Position numbers and translations under genes: made by a program
In this document: positions 61,927-64,000 of the stretch, piece after piece
How the letters are laid out: every line of letters begins with the position of its first letter
Numbering within the stretch: the stretch's first letter is position 1
Notes under the pieces: model-generated
Database searches by the model: none
Seen by the model: only the letters and a program-made list of their open reading frames with translations
Told to the model about the DNA's origin: nothing
Source: CADEED01 sp041395625
GTDB taxonomy: Bacteria; Pseudomonadota; Gammaproteobacteria; Steroidobacterales; Steroidobacteraceae
Length of the DNA: 64,000 nt
Reading direction: 5' to 3'
Assembly: GCA_041395625.1 (NCBI GenBank)
Contig: JAWLAE010000002.1
Location: forward strand, 868,001 to 932,000

Positions 61927-62529
61927 ATGACTCGATCTGCCAGCACCCCGCGCCTGCGTGCCACCCAGCTCGTCTATCTGCTGCTGCTGCTGAGCGCGGC
62001 TTTCGTGGGTCCGAGAGGTCTGTCGCCGGGGCTCGATCTTGGCTTGCGTGTGACAGGGCTCGTGCTGGTTGCTGGGGCGTGCCTCGGTCGCATTTGGTGC
62101 TCCGCCTTCATCGCGGGCCAGAAAGACGCCGCGCTCGTGCAAACCGGACCGTACTCAATCGTTAGGCATCCGCTTTATATCCTGTCTTTCGTGGCCGTTT
62201 GCGGCCTCGCACTCGCCAGCCGCAGCTGGCTGCTCGGGCTGCTGGCGGTTGTCACGGTCACAACGCTGCTCTTGATCGCGGCCCGTGTCGAGGAACGTTT
62301 CTTGGCGACGAAGTTTGCGCGGGACTGGCCGGCCTATCGTGCCGGCACCTCGGCCTGGTGGCCGCGCATCGGCGCCTACCGGCTGCCCGAGCGGTTGAGC
62401 GTACAGCCTGGCATCTACTGGAAGGCCTTTCTCGATGCCGGCGCCATGCTGGTGCTACTAGCGCTAGTGGATACCGCCGCCACGTTGCGCATCGCTGCCA
62501 TCACGCCGCAGTGGCTGCCGACACCCTGA
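61927..62529 (+). CDS. Isoprenylcysteine carboxyl methyltransferase-like (PEMT/ICMT) membrane protein
   Basis: A 200-residue protein with about four membrane helices and the ICMT/PEMT motif TGPYSIVRHPLYILSF (72-87), with EERFLATKFARDWPAYRAG following. Bacterial members methylate lipids or other unknown substrates with SAM. The ATG 61927 is the only start that keeps the first helix. It is 12 bases upstream of the LplT/Aas-like gene, so a joint role in phospholipid metabolism is plausible. Confidence 0.82.
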   Translation: MTRSASTPRLRATQLVYLLLLLSAAFVGPRGLSPGLDLGLRVTGLVLVAGACLGRIWCSAFIAGQKDAALVQTGPYSIVRHPLYILSFVAVCGLALASRSWLLGLLAVVTVTTLLLIAARVEERFLATKFARDWPAYRAGTSAWWPRIGAYRLPERLSVQPGIYWKAFLDAGAMLVLLALVDTAATLRIAAITPQWLPTP

Positions 62530-62541
62530 CCATTCGACGCC

Positions 62542-64000
62542 ATGCCGAGTAGCCCGCCCGCGGAGGTCGAGACGACGGCGAGCCAGCGTTCGCAATTTTC
62601 CCTGCTGACGACCAGGCGCTTCCTGCCGTTCTTCCTGACGCAGTTCCTGGGTGCATTCAATGACAATGTGTTTCGCAATGCGCTGATCGTCTCGATCGCC
62701 TACGGCGCGACAGTTGGCGGGGACGACGGCAGCGTGTCGCTGCTCGCCAACCTCGCACAAGGCCTGTTCATTCTGCCGTTCTTTCTGTTCTCGGCGCTCG
62801 CGGGACAACTGGCGGACAAGTATGAGAAGTCGCAACTCGTACGTCGGATCAAGTTGGCGGAAGTCGCGCTGATGCTGGCTGCGGCGCTGGCGTTCTGGCT
62901 CGGCAGTGTCCCCTTGTTATTAGCGCTGATATTTCTGCTGGGTGCACAATCCACCGCTTTCGGTCCGCTGAAGTATTCGCTGATGCCGCAACATCTGCAT
63001 GACACTGAACTGATCGGCGGCAACGCACTGGTGGACACCGGCACATTCCTCGCCATTCTGCTCGGGACGATCGTGGGCGGCGCGATTGCCGCGGCGGGCG
63101 ACCTCGGGCGGCCAGTCGCCGCGGCGGTTGTCGTACTGATCGCGATCGCTGGCTGGCTCGCCTCGCGTGCGATTCCGGTCGCAGCTGCGACGGCGCCTTC
63201 GCTAGTGATCGACCTCAACCCGGTGCGTGCCACATGGGATCTGCTGACCATTGCACGCGCCAATCGCACGATCTTTCTCTCGATCCTGGGCATCTCGTGG
63301 TTCTGGCTGGTGGGCTCACTGCTGCTGGCACAGCTCCCTGTCTACTCGCGCAGCGTTCTCGCCGGCGACGAATCGGTCTTCATGCTGTTGCTGACAGCCT
63401 TCTCGATCGGCATGGCCGGCGGCTCGCTCGCGTGCGAAAAGCTCTCCGGTCACAAAGTCGAAATCGGTCTGGTACCGCTCGGCTCGATTGGCATCTCGTG
63501 GTTCATGCTCGATCTGTATTTCGCCCAGCCGCTCGCCAGTGCTGGCAGCCTGGTGGACTGGCGCAGCTTCCTCGGCGCAACCAATGGCTGGCGGATCGTG
63601 GCCGACTGCACACTGATCGGCATCTCTGGCGGCCTGTTCATCGTGCCGTTGTACGCGCTGGTCCTGCAGCGCAGTGCGGCCGCGCACCGCGCACGCATCA
63701 TCGCTTGCAACAACGTGCTGAATGCAGCCTTCATGGTGCTGGCGGCGCTCGGCGCCATTGTCTGGCTCAGCACTGGACTAACAATTCCACAACTGTTCAT
63801 CTTCGCCGCGGTCCTGAACGTGGGTGTGGCGTGTTATATCTACACTCTGGTGCCGGAATTCCTGATGCGGTTTCTCACCTGGATACTGGTCAACGTGCTG
63901 TACCGGATCAGGACCCGCGGCCTCGACAACGTACCAGATACGGGTCCGGTGCTGCTCATCTGCAATCACGTCAGTCTGATGGACGCGCTGATCATCGGTG
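62542..64000 (+). CDS. Lysophospholipid transporter/acyltransferase fusion (LplT-Aas-like), 3' end missing
   Basis: Partial gene, 486 codons visible, cut by the right edge. The first about 420 residues are an MFS-type transporter (FLPFFLTQFLGAFNDNVFRNALI; LGTIVGGAIAAAG) of the LplT type. Next begins a PlsC-like acyltransferase with the catalytic H-x4-D motif NHVSLMD near residue 480. The protein flips lysophosphatidylethanolamine inward and reacylates it. Known relatives also carry an AMP-binding domain after the acyltransferase, which would lie beyond the edge. The ATG 62542 follows the ICMT-like stop by 12 bases. Confidence 0.87.
   Translation, partial: MPSSPPAEVETTASQRSQFSLLTTRRFLPFFLTQFLGAFNDNVFRNALIVSIAYGATVGGDDGSVSLLANLAQGLFILPFFLFSALAGQLADKYEKSQLVRRIKLAEVALMLAAALAFWLGSVPLLLALIFLLGAQSTAFGPLKYSLMPQHLHDTELIGGNALVDTGTFLAILLGTIVGGAIAAAGDLGRPVAAAVVVLIAIAGWLASRAIPVAAATAPSLVIDLNPVRATWDLLTIARANRTIFLSILGISWFWLVGSLLLAQLPVYSRSVLAGDESVFMLLLTAFSIGMAGGSLACEKLSGHKVEIGLVPLGSIGISWFMLDLYFAQPLASAGSLVDWRSFLGATNGWRIVADCTLIGISGGLFIVPLYALVLQRSAAAHRARIIACNNVLNAAFMVLAALGAIVWLSTGLTIPQLFIFAAVLNVGVACYIYTLVPEFLMRFLTWILVNVLYRIRTRGLDNVPDTGPVLLICNHVSLMDALIIG

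Noticed and set aside
1..64000. tRNA, rRNA, CRISPR, IS or phage genes
   Set aside because: I looked for tRNA-like CCA ends and cloverleaf motifs, regular spacers and transposase or integrase motifs and found none.

Overview
The window is 64 kb of high-GC, densely coded bacterial chromosome with no tRNA, rRNA, CRISPR array, insertion sequence or phage gene that I can see. Gene content (TonB-dependent receptor, PBP1B, ExbB/ExbD, LplT/Aas-type acyltransferase, RND-free YbhGFSR-like ABC export pump, many acyl-CoA enzymes) points to a free-living Gammaproteobacterium, possibly near Steroidobacterales/Nevskiales. The assignment to an order is a guess from overall gene style, not from a marker gene.

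Layout. 0-8.5 kb: the start of a probable methyltransferase (cut by the left edge), a LOG-family nucleotide hydrolase, and a complete tripartite ABC-2 efflux operon (TetR, TolC-like channel, HlyD adaptor, two ATPases, two permeases) read leftward with ATGA-type overlaps and a clear operator in front of tetR. 8.5-16.2 kb: a PLP-dependent sulfur-amino-acid enzyme coupled to a 2-oxoglutarate/Fe(II) dioxygenase, PBP1B, and a rightward trio (NmrA-like, PPP-type phosphatase, TraB/GumN-like). 16.2-16.6 kb holds two homologous, oppositely oriented long palindromes. 16.6-22.5 kb: a tightly overlapped leftward operon (PEP carboxylase, Mpo1-like protein, MsbA-type ABC exporter, SDR). 22.6-35.5 kb: a catabolic island with a TonB-dependent receptor, an amidohydrolase, three CaiB-type CoA transferases, a CitE-type lyase, a MaoC hydratase, an acyl-CoA dehydrogenase, a DMT exporter and a GntR/UTRA regulator; a 12-bp palindrome is shared by two control regions of this island. 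35.4-37.4 kb: a Kef-type K+/H+ antiporter.

37.4-60.9 kb is the most unusual part. A leftward operon encodes an ExbB-like motor, two ExbD-like proteins (one lacking the channel aspartate), an AgmX/PglI-type energy transducer, two large periplasmic TPR proteins and several small secreted proteins, followed upstream by a thioredoxin-like protein, a Tat-exported DUF1501-like protein, a two-CxxCH LamG lipoprotein and a one-CxxCH secreted protein. Divergent from these is a rightward operon: an HzsA-related lipoprotein with PD40-like repeats and two CxxCH sites, an SH3-plus-barrel protein, an outer-membrane barrel lipoprotein, TlpA, DUF4266, DUF3570, and (convergent) the flavin transferase ApbE. Taken together this looks like one uncharacterised, proton-motive-force-powered envelope system with surface or periplasmic redox cofactors (haem, thiol and perhaps covalent FMN). 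The function is inference only.

60.9-64 kb: a SYLF-domain protein, an ICMT-like membrane methyltransferase and the first two thirds or so of a lysophospholipid flippase/acyltransferase fusion, cut by the right edge.
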